From Clostridiales bacterium (GTDB lineage: Bacteria; Bacillota; Clostridia; Christensenellales; Aristaeellaceae), in contig JAHZHX010000086.1 of assembly GCA_019420065.1 (NCBI GenBank), positions 1 through 7,095 on the forward strand: a DNA stretch of 7,095 nucleotides, read 5' to 3'. Numbering within the stretch: position 1 is the stretch's first letter; each line of letters opens with the position of its first letter. The notes under the pieces are model-generated. The model saw only the letters and a program-made list of their open reading frames with translations. It was not told the DNA's origin and did not search any database. The translations under genes and the position numbers were made by a program. Below, in pieces: positions 6,038 through 7,095 of the stretch.

Positions 6038-6235
6038 TTATTCATTTTCCCCGTCAGAAAATTTATTTTTCTGCGCCGTTTTTTGCTTTTTCTTGATTGC
6101 TTCAAGCCCGAAACGAATGAGTTCTATTGTTGCTTGATTGCGTGTTTGATAACGATATTCGAAGCGAAAATCTTCTACTTCCTTGAACATTGCTTCATCC
6201 AATGTAATGGAATATCTCGGTTTTTCAGTTGCCAC
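6038..6235 (-). CDS. Cassette B leftward ribbon-helix-helix DNA-binding protein
   Basis: The 65-residue protein is a paralogue of the one at 5305-5505. It shares TEKPRY (3-8), DFRFE-RY, AT-ELIR-GLEA and KKQ at matching positions, about 57% identity over the first 51 residues. The RHH elements are a beta strand at 6-13 (PRYSITLD), helix A at about 15-28 and helix B at about 31-50. The start is GTG (6233-6235): GGAGG lies 7 nt upstream and the N-termini of the two paralogues then align exactly. The overlapping ATG is out of frame. The gene is visibly more AT-rich than the core operon and than its cassette A paralogue, suggesting later arrival or less amelioration. The DNA-facing strand differs from the paralogue (S9/T11 against T9/I11), alongside a different operator sequence. 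Confidence 0.83.
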   Translation of the reverse strand: MATEKPRYSITLDEAMFKEVEDFRFEYRYQTRNQATIELIRFGLEAIKKKQKTAQKNKFSDGENE

Positions 6236-6253
6236 ATTATCACCTCCGATCAC

Positions 6254-6282
6254 ATTATAACACCAGTGAACCGGATGTACAA
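6254..6282 (-). promoter_or_regulatory. Cassette B leftward promoter
   Basis: On the minus strand there is a -35 TTGTAC (6282-6277), a 17-bp spacer and a perfect -10 TATAAT (6259-6254). The spacer contains the half-site AGTGAACC (6265-6272) within CCAGTGAACCGG. The start site would fall at about 6247-6250, so the leader is only 12-16 nt and consists almost entirely of the ribosome binding site GGAGGTG. Confidence 0.75.
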
Positions 6283-6307
6283 GAGGTGCGGAAATTGCTT
6301 TTTTCTA

Positions 6308-6337
6308 TTGACAAGTGAACCACCGAACCACTATAAT
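6308..6337 (+). promoter_or_regulatory. Cassette B rightward promoter
   Basis: There is a -35 TTGACA (6308-6313), an 18-bp spacer and a -10 TATAAT (6332-6337), the same geometry as the cassette A rightward promoter. The whole spacer consists of operator-like repeats. It should drive the RHH gene at 6386 and the XRE gene at 6602 together. Confidence 0.87.
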
Positions 6338-6354
6338 ATATCCAGTGGTTCACT
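6314..6354. repeat. Cassette B operator-like repeats
   Basis: A perfect 10-bp inverted repeat AGTGAACCAC (6314-6323) / GTGGTTCACT (6345-6354) brackets the rightward -10 box. GAACCAC occurs twice in tandem with an 8-bp period (6317-6323 and 6325-6331) and once inverted (6345-6351). A further AGTGAACC lies in the leftward promoter (6265-6272). The sites share the core TGAAC with cassette A (TATGAAC), but the flanks differ (AGTGAACC). Confidence 0.8.
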
Positions 6355-6385
6355 GCACCACATTTGTAAGAAAGGAGGAAGCAGC

Positions 6386-6568
6386 ATGCCTGCAAAAAAA
6401 AAGAAATTCATACTGACCGTGCCAGAGAATATAAAAGCTGACGCCATCGAAGTCAAGCGCGATCTGTTCAATGACAAGTCCTATTCAGAAATGTATCGGC
6501 AGCTGATTCGCATGGGATTGGATTCGTTGAAAACAGCAAAGGAAAAGCAGCGCGAAAAAGCCCCATAA
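6386..6568 (+). CDS. Cassette B rightward ribbon-helix-helix-like protein
   Basis: The 60-residue protein has a basic start (MPAKKKK) and a likely beta strand KFILTVP (7-13). A helix at about 14-27 and a second helix SEMYRQLIRMGLDSLKTAKEK (34-54) follow, the order expected of an RHH protein. It occupies the same place as the gene at 5657 and shares GLDxL and KEKQR near the C-terminus with it, but is otherwise diverged. The ATG at 6386 has AAAGGAGG 7 nt upstream and follows the promoter; the frame is open far upstream, but that part lies in the promoter and in the opposite gene. Its stop is followed 33 nt later by the XRE gene in the same frame, probably one transcript. The function is not known. 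Confidence 0.8.
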   Translation: MPAKKKKFILTVPENIKADAIEVKRDLFNDKSYSEMYRQLIRMGLDSLKTAKEKQREKAP

Positions 6569-6601
6569 AGCACTTTTATACTCAAAAAGGAGGCGTTCGC
6601 C

Positions 6602-6967
6602 ATCAGAAACGTATTAGCTGAAATCGACCGGCTGCGTTTGCAGCGGGACTGGTCATATTATGATCTATCCAAACATACAGGCTTGCCTCAATCGACCATT
6701 TCAACCTGGTACCGCAAATATCAGCAGCCGACGATTGCTTCGCTGGGGAAGATCTGCCAGGGCTTTGGCATTACCCTGTCCCAGTTTTTCGCCGAAGAAG
6801 GCGATATGCTGTCGCTGACGGCAAAGCAGCGTCTGTTGCTGAACGCATGGGCGGCGATGCCCGAACAGCAGCAGGAGGCTTTCCTCACGCTTATCATTGA
6901 GCTGAACGAAAAAAACAAGCCGCTGGGCAGTCCTTCCAGCAGCTCTTGCCTTGACAAATCATTATGA
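6602..6967 (+). CDS. XRE-family helix-turn-helix regulator, apparent ATC start
   Basis: Counting from ATC at 6602, the product is 121 residues. It has a Cro/C1-type helix-turn-helix domain at about 3-63: helix 1 IDRLRLQRDWS, recognition unit YDLSKHTGLPQSTISTWYRK (20-39), then PTIASLGKICQGFGITLSQFF. The C-terminal part (about 70-106) is a probable helix rich in Q and E, and the last 15 residues are low complexity. No ATG, GTG or TTG lies between the preceding stop (6566) and 6638. A perfect AAGGAGG (6587-6593) lies 8 nt before the ATC, where a start is expected. The TTG at 6638 would remove most of helix 1 and has no ribosome binding site. It is either a genuine rare ATC start, a mutated ATG that lowers expression, or a sequencing error. 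Its targets may include the cassette promoters. Confidence 0.8.
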   Translation: MRNVLAEIDRLRLQRDWSYYDLSKHTGLPQSTISTWYRKYQQPTIASLGKICQGFGITLSQFFAEEGDMLSLTAKQRLLLNAWAAMPEQQQEAFLTLIIELNEKNKPLGSPSSSSCLDKSL

Positions 6968-6979
6968 TTGTGCTATCCT
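6951..6979 (+). promoter_or_regulatory. Strong promoter at the end of the XRE gene
   Basis: A perfect -35 TTGACA (6951-6956) is followed by a 17-bp spacer and TATCCT (6974-6979), preceded by TGC to give an extended -10. The predicted start is near 6986. The -35 lies within the last codons of the XRE gene. It implies a separate transcription unit entering the right edge of the window. Confidence 0.7.
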
Positions 6980-7021
6980 GAACGGGCAGAGGGTGAATGG
7001 AATGTAACCCTACTGGGCTTT

Positions 7022-7061
7022 AACGGTCATGATCTTGCTCATCATGATCGTTTTCTTTTTT
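7022..7061 (+). terminator. Hairpin followed by a T-run
   Basis: Arms AACGGTCATGAT (7022-7033) and ATCATGATCGTT (7041-7052) pair over 12 bp with one G-T pair and a 7-nt loop. TTTTCTTTTTT follows (7051-7061). This has the form of an intrinsic terminator for rightward transcripts, for the XRE operon or for a short RNA of about 75 nt from the promoter at 6951-6979. It overlaps two possible reading frames, so a coding origin for the symmetry is not excluded. Confidence 0.6.
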
Positions 7062-7095
7062 ACCCAGCGCGTCTTTGATGCTGTGCAGCGTGCTG
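7029..7095 (+). CDS. Possible start of a small hydrophobic protein (partial, uncertain)
   Basis: From the ATG at 7029 the frame reads MILLIMIVFFFTQRVFDAV and continues off the window. This is one hydrophobic segment followed by an amphipathic stretch. The frame is open from just after a TAA at 7005-7007, adding PYWALTV before the ATG. There is no ribosome binding site at 7029. AGAGGG instead sits about 8 nt before ATG-TAA at 7002-7007, which looks like a start codon followed at once by a stop. A one- or two-base change there would give a short membrane peptide, perhaps of the putative holin-like toxin type. The opposite strand has a competing frame ending at 7020, so the call is weak. Confidence 0.25.
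   Translation, partial: MILLIMIVFFFTQRVFDAVQRA

Noticed and set aside
6083..6385. Upstream extension of the cassette B rightward gene to 161 residues
   Set aside because: The extension crosses the opposite RHH gene, the divergent promoters and the operator repeats. The start at 6386 has an ideal ribosome binding site.
6638..6967. XRE gene starting at the TTG at 6638
   Set aside because: It lacks a Shine-Dalgarno sequence and would remove 12 residues, including most of helix 1 of the helix-turn-helix domain.

Overview
The window looks like a chromosomal segment of a GC-rich anaerobic member of the Bacillota (Clostridia-like). The grounds are the gene order prmA-rsmE-mtaB-HIT-rpsU, which is familiar from Firmicutes, strong AAGGAGG-type ribosome binding sites, TTGACA/TATAAT promoters, and an oxygen- or NO-detoxifying flavodiiron protein typical of anaerobes. 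The species cannot be named from the sequence alone.

Layout. (1) 1-73, minus strand: tRNA-Pro(UGG) with its own consensus promoter. (2) 239-1447, plus strand: an FprA-type flavodiiron protein with an extended -10 promoter and a bidirectional terminator at 1450-1491 shared with the converging rpsU. (3) 1497-5168, minus strand: a translation and RNA-modification operon. prmA (ribosomal protein L11 methyltransferase), rsmE (16S rRNA m3U1498 methyltransferase) and mtaB (ms2t6A37 tRNA methylthiotransferase) are tightly coupled, with a 1-nt gap and then an ATGA overlap. A HIT-family nucleotide hydrolase and rpsU (ribosomal protein S21, GTG start, own promoter) follow. (4) 5305-6967: a visibly more AT-rich accessory island of five small DNA-binding proteins.

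The island is the most interesting part. It consists of two successive cassettes with the same plan: a leftward ribbon-helix-helix (RHH) gene, a bidirectional promoter region of about 150 bp, and a rightward RHH gene. The two leftward proteins are clear paralogues and the two rightward proteins look like remote ones. Each cassette has its own repeated operator-like half-site embedded in its promoters: TATGAAC in cassette A and AGTGAACC/GAACCAC in cassette B, both built on the core TGAAC. This looks like a duplicated, self-regulating RHH switch whose operator specificity has diverged. Cassette B continues into an XRE-family helix-turn-helix gene that appears to start with a rare ATC codon behind a perfect Shine-Dalgarno sequence.

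(5) 6951-7095: a strong promoter, a hairpin followed by a T-run, and an ambiguous hydrophobic reading frame that runs off the window. This could be a small RNA, a degenerate small membrane peptide or toxin, or the 3' end of a converging gene. No integrase, transposase, rRNA or CRISPR array was seen.
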